Positions 45,287 through 54,837 are shown, numbered from the stretch's first letter. The stretch is DNA of 64,000 nucleotides from DATBAK01 sp038240075 (GCA_038240075.1 JBBSEC010000005.1:9686-73685); one strand, 5' to 3'. Notes: generated by a model from the sequence alone, not told the origin. Numbers and translations are program-made.

Positions 45287-46828
45287 CTAACCGATCTTGC
45301 GCTCCTGATTGCTCCACGCCTGCCCGCGCAGGAGTCGCTTCAACACCTTGCCGTTGGGGTGGCGGGGAAGCTCCGCGACCTGCTCCCACGACGCGGGGAC
45401 CTTGTAGTCGGCGAGCCGCGCGCGACACCACGCGTCGAGCTCGGCGTCGGTCACCGGCGTCCGCACCTCGATCACCGCGTGCAGGCGCTCGCCGAGACGA
45501 TCGTCGGGAACACCGAACACCGCGCAGTCGACGACCGCAGGATTGGTGAAGAGCACGTCTTCGATCTCGCGCGGGTAGATGTTGACTCCGCCGCGGATCA
45601 CCATGTCGTTCGCGCGGTCGGTCAGGTAGAGGTAGCCGTCGGCGTCGAGGTGGCCGACGTCGCCGACGGTGAACGCGTCGTCGCGCCACACCGAGGCCGT
45701 CTTCTCCTCGTCGTCGTGATAGTGGAAGCGCGCGCCCCCCGCGGGGCGGATGTAGACGAGGCCCGTCTCACCGGCCGGCAGCACGTGGGCATCGTCGTCG
45801 AGCACGCGCACCTCGACTCCCGGCCACGGCAGGCCGACGCTACCGGGGCGCTCCCGCCACTCGGCGGGCGAGATGCGCGTCGCGCCGCCTTCGCTCGCTC
45901 CGTAGAGCTCCCAGACCTCGGCCGGCGCGAGCGCGTCGAGGATGCGCTCCTTCACCGGTACCGGGCACGGCGCGCCGCCGTGCACGATCACGCGCAACGA
46001 CGAGAGGTCGAAGGCCGCCCGTTCGCTCTCCGGAACCTCGAGGATGCGGATGAAATGGGCGGGCGTCATGAACGAGATCGTCACGCGCTCCGACGCGATG
46101 AGGCGCAACCACTCGCGAGCGTCCCACGCGCCCGTCGAACCCGGCTGCATGATCACCGAACGCGCTCCAACGAAGAGTGCCGACATCACGTAGCCGCCCG
46201 GCCCTGCGTGATACGCCGGACCCGAGAGGATGTAGACGTCGTCGCCGGTCCAGCCCCACAAGGCGACCTGCCCCTGCTGCACCGCGCCCGCGCGTGCGCC
46301 GGCGAACGAGGGGTGCACCACACCCTTCGGGCGGCCGGTCGTGCCCGACGTGTAGAACACCGGCGTCGCCAGCACCTCGCACTCTGCGAGCCTCCCCGAC
46401 ACCACCGCGGCCGCGATCACGCGTTCGTACTCGTCGGCCGCGCCACCCACCACGATCACCGCGCAACCGCTGCGGCCGACGGCCGGCTCGAAGTCATCAC
46501 GAAGCCGCTCGTGCGCGATCAGCACGCGGGCCTGCGAGTCGTCGAGGATGTACGCGAGCTCGTCGACCTTCAAATGGAAGTTCACGAGGACCACCGACGC
46601 CTCGAGCTTCGCGGCGGCCGCCCACACCTCGAAGAACGCAACGTCGTTCGGCAACATGATCGCCACGCGAGACCCGGCCTCCACTCCCCGCTCGCGCAGC
46701 GCGTAGGCCAGCCGGTTTGTGCGGTCGTCGAGCTCGCCGTAGCCGATGCGCCGCTCGCCGGCGACGAATGCGACCCGATCGGGAGCGTCGCGGCCGAATC
46801 CGCTCACGCCGGACGAGGCTGGTTCCAT
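45287..46828 (-). CDS. AMP-binding acyl-CoA ligase (FadD-like)
   Basis: 513 residues from ATG 46828. Adenylation motifs: VFYTSGTTGRPKGVV, ELYGASEGGATR, the hinge TDRANDMVIRGGVNIYPREI and the late lysine in HPNGKVLKRLLRG. It makes acyl-AMP then acyl-CoA from a fatty or cyclic carboxylic acid. The 16-bp operator (site B) lies 12 bases before its start and it is divergent from hyuB. Confidence 0.92.
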   Translation of the reverse strand: MEPASSGVSGFGRDAPDRVAFVAGERRIGYGELDDRTNRLAYALRERGVEAGSRVAIMLPNDVAFFEVWAAAAKLEASVVLVNFHLKVDELAYILDDSQARVLIAHERLRDDFEPAVGRSGCAVIVVGGAADEYERVIAAAVVSGRLAECEVLATPVFYTSGTTGRPKGVVHPSFAGARAGAVQQGQVALWGWTGDDVYILSGPAYHAGPGGYVMSALFVGARSVIMQPGSTGAWDAREWLRLIASERVTISFMTPAHFIRILEVPESERAAFDLSSLRVIVHGGAPCPVPVKERILDALAPAEVWELYGASEGGATRISPAEWRERPGSVGLPWPGVEVRVLDDDAHVLPAGETGLVYIRPAGGARFHYHDDEEKTASVWRDDAFTVGDVGHLDADGYLYLTDRANDMVIRGGVNIYPREIEDVLFTNPAVVDCAVFGVPDDRLGERLHAVIEVRTPVTDAELDAWCRARLADYKVPASWEQVAELPRHPNGKVLKRLLRGQAWSNQERKIG

Positions 46829-46840
46829 CGACCTAAACTA

Positions 46841-46856
46841 CTGACATCAGCGTCAG
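46841..46856. promoter_or_regulatory. 16-bp palindromic operator candidate, site B
   Basis: CTGACATCAGCGTCAG, with one further matching pair outside (A and T), between the divergent acyl-CoA ligase (ATG 46828) and hyuB (ATG 46904). Matches sites A and C at 13 or more of 16 positions. Confidence 0.7.
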
Positions 46857-46903
46857 TTTCGCGAGTGACGCCGGCTGATTGCCGTTCGATTGCAGGGGGA
46901 CGA

Positions 46904-48733
46904 ATGACGAACGTCGACATGGTGCGCCTGGCCGGGAGCCGGCAGCGCCTGAGCGAGCACCCGACCGTCGATCCGGTGACGGCGGAAGTCATCCGCGGCG
47001 GCATGGAGACCATCTGCTTCGAGATGGCGATGTACGTGTCGCGCACCGCGACCACACCGATCCTGAACCAGAGCAACGAACGCAACGCCACCATCCTCGA
47101 CGCGCAAGGTCGGCTCGCCGCGCTGTCGGTCGGCATCCCGCAGTTCATGCTGACGTCGACGCTGCCGGTGCGCTTCGCGCTCGAGTTCCTCGGCATCGCC
47201 GAGTTCCGCGAGGGCGACGTGTTCGTCGCCAACGACCCGTACCACGGCGGCGGCCATCTCCCCGACTACAACGTGTTCGCGCCCGTGTTCGCCGACGACG
47301 GCAACGGTGGGCGCCGCATGGTGCTCATCGCCAGCATCCAGTGCCACCACGGCGACACCGGCGGCGCGGTGCCAGGCGGCTACAACGTCACCGCGGCCGA
47401 CATCTGGGGCGAGGGCGTGCGCTGGCCGGTCGTCAAGGTGATCGACCGCGGGGTCGAGCGTCGCGACGTGCTCTACGCGCTGCAGGCCAACAACCGCATC
47501 CCCGACTACATCGGCGACCTGCGCGCGCAGATCGGATCCGCGCAGCTCGGCGTGCAGCGGCTCTCCGACATCCTCGACCACCACGGCGTGGTGACCGTCG
47601 AAGAGTCGGTCGACTACATGATCGACTACGCGGCCCGCCGGTTCCGCGAAGAGGTCACCGAGTGGCCCGACGGTGCGTACGAAGCCGACGCCTACGTCGA
47701 CCACGATCCGCTCGGCAATCCCGATGTGCACCTTCACGTGAAGATCACGGTCGACGGCCACAAGCTCACGATCGACTACTCGGGCAGCGACACGCGCCCC
47801 GAGCTGCAGGCGTGGTCGACCTACGGCAACACGCGCGGGTACACGATCGGTCAGATCGCATCGATGATGGACCCGGAGATCCCGAAGAACGAAGGCTTCT
47901 TCGATCAGATCGGGCTCGTCGTCCCGCAGGGTTGCGTGCTCAATCCCCCGCCGGGCCGTCCGGTGAGCGCGGGCACGCACCATCCCGGCGCCGACGTCGG
48001 TGAGGTCATCGCGGTCGCGATGCAGCACGTGCTCCCCGACAAGGCCGTGCCGCAGACCTACAAGACGGGTATCCCCACGATCATCGTCGGCGTCGACCCG
48101 AAGACCGGGCAACGCTTCACCGACCACTCCGCCGAGGTCTACGCCGGCTGGTGCAACGCCGCGAAGGGCATGGACGCGTGGGGTGCGCTCAACGCGTCGT
48201 TCGGCAATCTCTGGAAGGCGACGGCGGAGATCAACGAGAGCCTGTTCCCGCACGTGCAGTGGGGCCGCGACTACCGCACCGACTCCGGCGGCGCCGGGGA
48301 GTGGCGCGGCATCTGCGGCAGTCACTACGAGAAGGAAGTGCGCGTCGACGCGACCGTCTACACGTACGTCGTCGGCATGAAGTACCCGATGCCGGGCATC
48401 TGCGGCGGCCAGAACGGCTCACCGAACGAGATGATCATCCGCTACGGATCCGACGATCCCTACCGCGTCGCGCACACCGCGAACTACGTGCCGATCGCCG
48501 CAGGCGAACGGATCATGTTCGACTACGGCGGCGGTGGCGGTTGGGGCAATCCCCTCGATCGCGATCCGCAGGCGGTGCTCGACGACGTGCTCGACGAGTA
48601 CGTGAGCATCGACGGTGCGCGCCGCGACTACGGCGTCGTCATCTCCGGCTCGCTCGAGGACCTCACCGTCGCGATCGACACCGAGGCCACCCACGCCCTC
48701 CGCTCCGAGATGCGCAGTATCTCGCAGCCATGA
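46904..48733 (+). CDS. Hydantoinase B/oxoprolinase-type subunit
   Basis: 609 residues from ATG 46904. HyuB/acetone-carboxylase-alpha-like: DPVTAEVIRGGMETICFEMA near the start, EGDVFVANDPYHGGGHLPDY, SIQCHHGDTGGAVPGGYN, THHPGADVGEV and the glycine-rich FDYGGGGGWGNPLDRDP near the end. With HyuA it would use ATP to open or carboxylate a small substrate. An upstream open frame back to 45242 is a shadow of the ligase gene. The stop overlaps hyuA (ATGA). Confidence 0.9.
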   Translation: MTNVDMVRLAGSRQRLSEHPTVDPVTAEVIRGGMETICFEMAMYVSRTATTPILNQSNERNATILDAQGRLAALSVGIPQFMLTSTLPVRFALEFLGIAEFREGDVFVANDPYHGGGHLPDYNVFAPVFADDGNGGRRMVLIASIQCHHGDTGGAVPGGYNVTAADIWGEGVRWPVVKVIDRGVERRDVLYALQANNRIPDYIGDLRAQIGSAQLGVQRLSDILDHHGVVTVEESVDYMIDYAARRFREEVTEWPDGAYEADAYVDHDPLGNPDVHLHVKITVDGHKLTIDYSGSDTRPELQAWSTYGNTRGYTIGQIASMMDPEIPKNEGFFDQIGLVVPQGCVLNPPPGRPVSAGTHHPGADVGEVIAVAMQHVLPDKAVPQTYKTGIPTIIVGVDPKTGQRFTDHSAEVYAGWCNAAKGMDAWGALNASFGNLWKATAEINESLFPHVQWGRDYRTDSGGAGEWRGICGSHYEKEVRVDATVYTYVVGMKYPMPGICGGQNGSPNEMIIRYGSDDPYRVAHTANYVPIAAGERIMFDYGGGGGWGNPLDRDPQAVLDDVLDEYVSIDGARRDYGVVISGSLEDLTVAIDTEATHALRSEMRSISQP

Positions 48734-50808
48734 GCACCGGGTACCGGGTGGGCGTCGATGTGGGCGGCACGTTCACCGACATCATCTGTGTGACGCCCGA
48801 GGGCGAGATCGTCCTCGACAAGACGCCCACGACGCTCGACGACCAGTCGACCGGCGTCATGAACGGCCTGACGCAGCTCAGCCAGCGGTTCGGCATGTCG
48901 CTCACCGATCTCTGCAGCCGGCTCGACATCCTCGTGCACGGCACGACAACGGCCGACAACACGATGATCGAGATGAACGGTGCCGCGACCGGGCTGCTCG
49001 TCACCGAGGGCCACCGCGACGAGATCGAGTTCCGCCGCTGCCACAAGGAAGAGATCTGGGATCCCTCGGCCACCGGTCCCCTGCCGATCGCACGGCGACG
49101 GGCGCGGATCCCGATCCCCGAGCGCGTCGACTACGAAGGCAATGTCCTGCGCGCGCTCGACGAAGACGCGGTGCGCCGCGGCGTCCGCCGGTTGAAGGCG
49201 CTCGGCGTGCGTTCGATCGCGGTGATGTACCTGTTCTCGTTCGTCAATCCCACGCACGAGCGCCGCACCCGCGAGATCGTGCTCGAGGAGTTCCCCGACG
49301 TCGAGCACATCTCCCTCTCGCACGAGGTGATGCCCCGCGGTCCCGAGTACGAGCGCGTCTCCACCACCTTGGTGAACGCGTACGTCGCGCCGCGGATCGC
49401 GAGCTACGTCGGTCAGCTCGAAGAGAAGCTGCGGCGCGGCGGCTACGGCGGCCCGCTGCTGATCATGCAGTCGACCGGCGGCGTGATGCCCCCTGAGTAT
49501 GTCTCTCGGCGCGCGGTCTCACTGCTCGCATCGGGCCCGACCGGCGGCGTGATGGGCGCGACCGTCGCGGCCGACAAGGCCGGCATCAACCAGTTCATCG
49601 CCGTCGACATGGGCGGCACCAGCTTCGACCTGTGCCTCGTGCGCGACGGCCAACCGGAGATCAAGACCGACTGGAACTGGCGCTACCGCTATTACATCGG
49701 GCTGCCGATGGTCGACGTGCAGAGCGTCGGCGCCGGCGGCGGGTCGATCGCAAGGGTGCGCCAGGGCGCGCTGCTCGTCGGACCGGAGTCGGCGGGATCG
49801 GTCCCCGGTCCCGTCTGCTACGGACGGGGCGGCACCGCGCCCACTGTCACCGACGCCGACGCCGTGCTCGGGTACCTGCCGAGCGCGAGCTTCGCGGGCG
49901 GGCGCATGCACCTCGACGTCGAGGCCGCGCGCGACGCGATCCGCACGCAGGTCGCCGAGCCGCTCGGGATGGATGCCGTCGAGGCGGCGTGGGGCATCGA
50001 GCGAATCGTGAACTCCAACATGGCCAACGCGACCCGCAAGGTGCTCGCCGGTCACGGCGCCGACCCCCGCGAGCTGTCACTGATCGCGTACGGCGGGAAC
50101 GGCCCGGTGCACGCGTGGGCGATCGCGGCCGAGCTCGGCATCGACCGCATCGTCGTGCCGAAGGCGGCACCCGCGTTCTCGGCCCTCGGTGTGCTCGTCG
50201 CCGACTACGTCGTCGATGTCGTGCGCGCGTACGTGACCCCGCTCTCACAGGTCGACCTGTCGCGCCTGCGCGCGCTCATGTCGGAGGTGCTCGACGAGAC
50301 CCGCAAGGAGCTGGAGCCCACGGGTCTTCCCGACGACGGCGTCGAGCGCGCCCTGTTCGCGCAGATGTGCTACCCGGGCCAGAACTTCGACATGAGCGTG
50401 CCGGTGCCCGAAGGCCCCGAGCTGGCCGAGGGCGGGCTCCTCGACCTCGCCGAGCGCTTCCACGATCAGCACCAGTCGCAACGCGGCTTCTCGTTCCGCA
50501 ACCAGCAGCCGCTGCTGCGGGGCGTCCGGCTCGTGGCCAAGGGCCGCACACCGAAGCCGGATCGCCTCGCGCAACGCGGCACCGCCGGCACGGGTGACAC
50601 CGCGGCGACCGCGCTCACGGGCACGCGGCCCGCGTACTTCGGGACCGAGTTCGTCGACACCCCGGTGCACTCGGGCCCCGCGTTGGAGCCCGCAGCCGAG
50701 ATCCGCGGTCCGGCCCTGATCGAAGAGCCGTTCACCGTGGTCGTCGTGCCACCGGGCACGACCGCGCGTCTCGACGATCTCGGGAACTACGTGCTGCAGA
50801 GCTCGTGA
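48730..50808 (+). CDS. Hydantoinase A/oxoprolinase-type subunit
   Basis: 692 residues from ATG 48730, overlapping the hyuB stop. The ASKHA-fold ATP site is seen in YRVGVDVGGTFTDIICVTPEG, FIAVDMGGTSFDLCLV and VQSVGAGGGSIARV; the late part GPALIEEPFTVVVVPPGTTA closes the family domain. It forms a complex with HyuB. True hydantoinase, oxoprolinase and ketone carboxylase activities cannot be told apart from sequence alone, and no gamma subunit is present. Confidence 0.92.
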   Translation: MSTGYRVGVDVGGTFTDIICVTPEGEIVLDKTPTTLDDQSTGVMNGLTQLSQRFGMSLTDLCSRLDILVHGTTTADNTMIEMNGAATGLLVTEGHRDEIEFRRCHKEEIWDPSATGPLPIARRRARIPIPERVDYEGNVLRALDEDAVRRGVRRLKALGVRSIAVMYLFSFVNPTHERRTREIVLEEFPDVEHISLSHEVMPRGPEYERVSTTLVNAYVAPRIASYVGQLEEKLRRGGYGGPLLIMQSTGGVMPPEYVSRRAVSLLASGPTGGVMGATVAADKAGINQFIAVDMGGTSFDLCLVRDGQPEIKTDWNWRYRYYIGLPMVDVQSVGAGGGSIARVRQGALLVGPESAGSVPGPVCYGRGGTAPTVTDADAVLGYLPSASFAGGRMHLDVEAARDAIRTQVAEPLGMDAVEAAWGIERIVNSNMANATRKVLAGHGADPRELSLIAYGGNGPVHAWAIAAELGIDRIVVPKAAPAFSALGVLVADYVVDVVRAYVTPLSQVDLSRLRALMSEVLDETRKELEPTGLPDDGVERALFAQMCYPGQNFDMSVPVPEGPELAEGGLLDLAERFHDQHQSQRGFSFRNQQPLLRGVRLVAKGRTPKPDRLAQRGTAGTGDTAATALTGTRPAYFGTEFVDTPVHSGPALEPAAEIRGPALIEEPFTVVVVPPGTTARLDDLGNYVLQSS

Positions 50809-50850
50809 CCCGAAGGCATGGCGTCGGGGACGACTGCTCGGTAGTGTCCG

Positions 50851-50862
50851 CGGTTCGAACCG
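50851..50862. promoter_or_regulatory. Perfect 12-bp palindrome before cyclic-nucleotide-binding gene
   Basis: CGGTTCGAACCG, ending 16 bases before GTG 50878. It may be an operator or part of the promoter; the half site is not one I can assign. Confidence 0.35.
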
Positions 50863-50877
50863 ACTTGGGGGTCGACC

Positions 50878-51375
50878 GTGGCCAACCCGCTCATCACCGC
50901 GGCTCTCGTGCGCGACCGCACTCGCTCACTCGAGACCGAATCGAAGAATCGCCGGGAGGCCGCCGACGTCGTCATCGGGCACCTCAAGGCCGTGCGACTC
51001 TTCTCGACGTGCACGCGCAAGGAACTGCGCGCGATCGCGAAGTCGGCGAAGATCACGAACGTCAAGCAGGGCGCGCAGATCATCACCGAAGGCGACGACG
51101 GGAACACGATGTACGTGCTGCTTGCCGGCACCGCGCGCGTGTCTCGCAGCGGTCGGAAGCTCGCGACCGTCGGACCGGGTGTCGCGTTCGGCGAGCTCGC
51201 GTTGCTCAGCAAGGGGCCGCGCACGGCGACCGTCGTCGCGGTCTCCGACATGGAGGTCGCGATCATCACGCGTCGCAAGCTGACGCGTGTGCTCGAAGAG
51301 GCCCCGGACTTCGCGCGCAAGTTGCTCGAGGCGCTCGCCGACATGGTGCGCGAGAACGACAAGAAGCTCGTCTGA
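50878..51375 (+). CDS. Stand-alone cyclic nucleotide-binding domain protein
   Basis: 165 residues from GTG 50878. A basic helical N-terminus (DRTRSLETESKNRREAADV) leads into a CAP-type effector domain with LKAVRLFSTCTRKELRAIAK and the cassette GVAFGELALLSKGPRTATV. No DNA-binding domain follows. It is a paralogue of 5179-5604 with an added helix. Confidence 0.85.
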   Translation: MANPLITAALVRDRTRSLETESKNRREAADVVIGHLKAVRLFSTCTRKELRAIAKSAKITNVKQGAQIITEGDDGNTMYVLLAGTARVSRSGRKLATVGPGVAFGELALLSKGPRTATVVAVSDMEVAIITRRKLTRVLEEAPDFARKLLEALADMVRENDKKLV

Positions 51376-51406
51376 CCCGAGCCGTCGCGACCGGGAACGG
51401 TCGCGG

Positions 51407-51973
51407 ATGAGCGGATACCTCTCCGCCGACGACGCCCGGATGCTCGCGGTCGCCGTCGACCGGCTCATCCCACCGTCGGGCCCGCACCCCGGCGCCGCCG
51501 CGCTCGGCGTCGTCGACTACATCGACGGGCTCCTCGGCGCCTTCCTCGTCGATCCGCCGCGCATCTTCGCCGGCGGACCGTTCTCCGGCCGCGCCGGCGG
51601 CGAGGCGTCGTTCGAGAGCTTCCTGCCCCTCCGACCGCAGGAAGAGCTCGCGTGGCGCACGCGCATCGAGGGCTCGCAGGAGCGGCCCGAACGCGAGTTC
51701 AACGGCCCGGTGCGCGGGTGGCAGGAGATCTACCGCTCGGGCATCGACGCGCTCGGTACCGACTTCGATCGGGTCGACGGCGACGAGCAGGATCGGCGGC
51801 TGCACACCGACGCGGAGTTCCACACGCTGCTCTACGCCCACGCCAACGAGGGTTGCTACGGGGCACCCGAATACGGGGGCAACCGCGACGGGCGCGGTTG
51901 GGCCGCGATCGGCTATCCCGGGGACTCGCAGCCACGCGGCTACACCGACGAAGAAGTCAGTGGGCGCGCGTAG
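51407..51973 (+). CDS. Gluconate 2-dehydrogenase subunit 3-like protein
   Basis: 188 residues from ATG 51407. LSADDARMLAVAVDRLIPPSG and the helical remainder match subunit 3 proteins that accompany GMC flavoenzymes. No twin-arginine signal is visible, unlike many relatives that carry the partner across the membrane. TAGTG joins it to the GMC gene with one shared base, so the two are coupled. Confidence 0.82.
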   Translation: MSGYLSADDARMLAVAVDRLIPPSGPHPGAAALGVVDYIDGLLGAFLVDPPRIFAGGPFSGRAGGEASFESFLPLRPQEELAWRTRIEGSQERPEREFNGPVRGWQEIYRSGIDALGTDFDRVDGDEQDRRLHTDAEFHTLLYAHANEGCYGAPEYGGNRDGRGWAAIGYPGDSQPRGYTDEEVSGRA

Positions 51974-53670
51974 TGGCCGAGGTCGACTGCAACGCGGTCA
52001 TCATCGGCTCGGGACCGGGCGGCGCGACCGCGGCCGACGTGCTCACGGCCGCGGGTTGGTCGGTCATCATCCTCGAAAAGGGCCCGAATCACTTCCTCGA
52101 TCTCGAGCCGCCGTTCGCGTTGAACGGGCATCTCTCGAACGACGAGATCAAGCACTTTCGCCGCTACTTCCTCGGTCCTGATCCCTTCCTCGAACCGCGC
52201 ACGTTCCGCAACTCGGTCGAGCAGGGCGAGCGCACCTACACGGGTGGCGTCAACAACATGCCGACCGGGGTCGGAGGCGCGGGCTTCCACGCCGACGCCA
52301 AGCTGCCGCGATTCCGTGAGGTCGATTTCCACGTCGCGTCGGAGCTGGGACCGTTCGAAGGCGCCGACCTCGTCGACTGGCCCTTCGGCTACGACGAGCT
52401 CGAGCCCTACTACGCCGAAGCCGAGCGCCTCATCGGTGTCGCGGGCGCGGCCGACGAGAACCCGTTCGCGTCGTGGCGCGCCGATCCCTACCCGATGCCG
52501 CCGGGGGCCGACATGTACGGCGCGATCCTCACGAGCGACGCGGCCCGTGAGCTCGGGTACCACCCGTACCGCGCGCCGACCGGTGTGAACAGCGTCGAGT
52601 ACGACGGCCGGCCCGCGTGCAACAACTGCGGCTTCTGCGCGAACTACGGCTGCCCGATCGACGCGAAGGGCGATCCGATCGCGCCGCTCCGCAACGCGCT
52701 CCGCACCGGTCGGTGCGAGATCCGGCCCGAGAGCTACGTCAGCGACATCCTCCTCGACGCGTCGGCGAAGCGCGCCCGTGGTGTGCGCTACATCGATGCG
52801 GCCGGCGACGCGCACGAGCTGTCGGCGGCGTTCGTGATCGTCGCCGGCGGTGCGTTCGAGACGCCGCGCCTGCTCTTGCGCAGCGGAGTCGGCAACTCGT
52901 CGGATCTCGTCGGCCGGTACCTGATGTTCCACTTCCAGACGTTTGGCATCGGCTCGTTCGACCACCCGCTGCACGCGCATCGAGGACGCGCGGTCACGCA
53001 CATCCACGACGATCACATGGTCCCCGACGCGGCGAGCCTCGCCTTCGCCAAGGAGCACGACCTCCCCTACTTCCGCTCCGGCCTCACCGAGCACGGCGGC
53101 GGCGGGAGCCCGATCATGGAAGGCATGTATTCGCCACCCGGACCCGGCCACACGCAGGCGATGCTCTCGTCGATGATGCGCGAACGGTTGTGGGCGTTCA
53201 CGATCCAGGGCGAGGACCTGCCGCAGGCGTCGAACCGCGTCGACCTCGACCCGACCGTGCGCGACTGGCGCGGCTTTCCCGCGGGCCGGGTCACCTACGA
53301 GCCGCACCGCCACGAGCTGGTCGCGTCGGAGTACTACGGCCCGAAGCTCACCCAGGTCCTCACGCGCGCAGGCGCGCAATGGACGTTCACCGCGACCTCG
53401 CCGCCGCTCCCGGGCTCGCGGGGCGCGGCGATCTCACCGTCGCCGAACTCGAAGCACGTCATCGGTACGTGCCGCATGGGCACGGACCCCCGCACCAGCG
53501 TCGTCGATCCGTGGCAGCGGTTCCACGACGTCGAGAACCTCGTGTGCACCGACTCGTCGGTGTTCCCGACCTCGACCGGCTACGGACCGACCCTCACGAT
53601 CGTCGCGCTCGCCATCCGGGCCAGCCGGGCGCTCGCCGACCTGGCGCCCCTCCGCTCGATCCGGCCGTGA
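51973..53670 (+). CDS. GMC-type FAD oxidoreductase
   Basis: 565 residues from GTG 51973. FAD site VIIGSGPGGATAADVLTAAG followed by ILEKG; GGVNNMPTGVGGAGFHADAK is the GMC loop; CNNCGFCANYGCPIDAKG is a Cys-rich segment that could bind a metal or Fe-S; the end has HVIGTCRMG and STGYGPTLTIVALAIR. It resembles gluconate dehydrogenase large subunits and cholesterol-oxidase-like dehydrogenases; the substrate is an alcohol not identifiable here. No cytochrome c subunit follows. Confidence 0.9.
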   Translation: MAEVDCNAVIIGSGPGGATAADVLTAAGWSVIILEKGPNHFLDLEPPFALNGHLSNDEIKHFRRYFLGPDPFLEPRTFRNSVEQGERTYTGGVNNMPTGVGGAGFHADAKLPRFREVDFHVASELGPFEGADLVDWPFGYDELEPYYAEAERLIGVAGAADENPFASWRADPYPMPPGADMYGAILTSDAARELGYHPYRAPTGVNSVEYDGRPACNNCGFCANYGCPIDAKGDPIAPLRNALRTGRCEIRPESYVSDILLDASAKRARGVRYIDAAGDAHELSAAFVIVAGGAFETPRLLLRSGVGNSSDLVGRYLMFHFQTFGIGSFDHPLHAHRGRAVTHIHDDHMVPDAASLAFAKEHDLPYFRSGLTEHGGGGSPIMEGMYSPPGPGHTQAMLSSMMRERLWAFTIQGEDLPQASNRVDLDPTVRDWRGFPAGRVTYEPHRHELVASEYYGPKLTQVLTRAGAQWTFTATSPPLPGSRGAAISPSPNSKHVIGTCRMGTDPRTSVVDPWQRFHDVENLVCTDSSVFPTSTGYGPTLTIVALAIRASRALADLAPLRSIRP

Positions 53671-54464
53671 GCGTCGCAGCCCCGCGCGAGGATGCCCGGG
53701 TGCAGCCGACCGCCGTCCTCTTCGACTTCTACGGGACCCTCGCCGAGTCCGACGGCACCGGGCTGCGCGTCGCCGACGTGCTCACCGAGCACGGCTACGA
53801 GCTTCCCGACGACGTCGCCCGCCGGTACTGGCAGGACGGGCTCGACGGCATCGAGCACGACGAGCACTCCGTCTCCCGGGAGCACTACGTCGCGTGGCAG
53901 ACGCAGCGCATGCACGGCCTGCTCGGCGAGTGCGGCGTCGAGCCCGCCGTCGCAGACGTGATCATCGCCCGGCTCCAGGCCGCGTCCGCGCGGCCGAAGA
54001 TGCGTGCCTACGACGACGCCGCCGAGGTGCTCACGAGCCTGCGCGCGGAGGGGGTCGTCGTCGCGGTCTGCTCCAACTGGGACTGGGATCTCGCCGAAGC
54101 GGTCGCCGAAGCCGGGCTCACGGATCACGTCGACGTGCTCATCTCGTCGGCTTGGGTCGGTGCCCGCAAACCGCACACCCGCATCTACGCGCGTGCGCTC
54201 GACGAGCTCGGCCTCGCGCCCGACGCGGTGCTGTTCGTGGGCGACACCTGGAACTGCGACGTCGACGGACCGCTCGCGCACGGGATGCGCCCGGTCTACG
54301 TCCGCCGCAGCCACCGCGAGCCCGACACCACCGCGCCGGCGATCGTCCCCGACGACGTGATCGTCCTCCCCGACCTGCGCGGTGTCGTCGAGCTCGCGCT
54401 CGGCAGGCCTGAGCGCGCTACTTCGCCTCGAGTGCCTCCACACGCGCAGCAAGTTCGCCGATAA
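53667..54464 (+). CDS. HAD-superfamily hydrolase
   Basis: 265 residues from a GTG overlapping the GMC stop. Motif I VLFDFYGTLAESDG (nucleophile Asp), motif II VAVCSNWDWDL, motif III lysine in GARKPHTRIY, motif IV FVGDTWNCDVDGP. Subfamily IA phosphatase or dehalogenase type, with a helical cap after motif I. Its 3' end overlaps a small convergent gene. Confidence 0.88.
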   Translation: MSVAAPREDARVQPTAVLFDFYGTLAESDGTGLRVADVLTEHGYELPDDVARRYWQDGLDGIEHDEHSVSREHYVAWQTQRMHGLLGECGVEPAVADVIIARLQAASARPKMRAYDDAAEVLTSLRAEGVVVAVCSNWDWDLAEAVAEAGLTDHVDVLISSAWVGARKPHTRIYARALDELGLAPDAVLFVGDTWNCDVDGPLAHGMRPVYVRRSHREPDTTAPAIVPDDVIVLPDLRGVVELALGRPERATSPRVPPHAQQVRR

Positions 54465-54603
54465 CGGTCGCGAGCTCGGCCGCCACCTCGGCGACGATGG
54501 CCAGGACGACCGCGGTGATCTCGGCGAGCTCTTCCTCAGTGGCCTTGGCGCCACCGCGATGTAGCGCGTCGCGCAGCCGCTGATGGACGTGCTCCGTCTG
54601 CAT
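54418..54603 (-). CDS. Small coiled-coil hypothetical protein
   Basis: 61 residues from ATG 54603, MQTEHVHQRLRDALHRGGAK then a heptad-rich helix EEELAEITAVVLAIVAEVAAELATVIGEL cut here at intervals by Ala/Val. It overlaps the HAD gene end by 47 bases tail-to-tail. Plausible as a real short gene because of its clean start and regular heptads, but no homologue is recognised. Confidence 0.45.
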   Translation of the reverse strand: MQTEHVHQRLRDALHRGGAKATEEELAEITAVVLAIVAEVAAELATVIGELAARVEALEAK

Positions 54604-54802
54604 GCGCAGACGTTATCCCGCTCCCGATCGTCGATCGCGGTCGGGCCGCGACTCAGTATTTGCGTGCTTCTTCGGCCGGCGCATCGTTGCACTCCTTCGC
54701 GACCGACATGGAAACGCCGCGGCTCGTTCGCGACCTGAAGAGGAGTCACAGGTTTCGTACAGCGACGCTTGATTTAGCCCGTATTTATTGGGTCTTTCTG
54801 CT

Positions 54803-54831
54803 TGTTATCGAACGTATGTTCGTAGTACAAT
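54803..54831 (+). promoter_or_regulatory. Promoter with LexA-type SOS box
   Basis: TTGTTA (54803-54808), 17 bases, TACAAT (54826-54831) form a sigma-A-like promoter. Between them TCGAACGTATGTTCGT (54808-54823) matches the actinobacterial SOS box TCGAACN4GTTCGA at 11 of 12 positions. The ATG at 54838 lies 7 bases after the -10, so the mRNA is likely leaderless. The surrounding 54740-54840 is strikingly AT-rich for this genome. Confidence 0.8.
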
Positions 54832-54837
54832 TAGGAC

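Noticed and set aside
45242..46903. Open frame on the plus strand running from 45242 into hyuB
   Set aside because: It is the antisense shadow of the acyl-CoA ligase gene; GC-rich coding DNA leaves long open frames on the other strand. The HyuB family start fits ATG 46904.
47147..47162. Fourth copy of the 16-bp operator
   Set aside because: CTGACGTCGACGCTGC lacks the right arm and lies inside the hyuB coding region.
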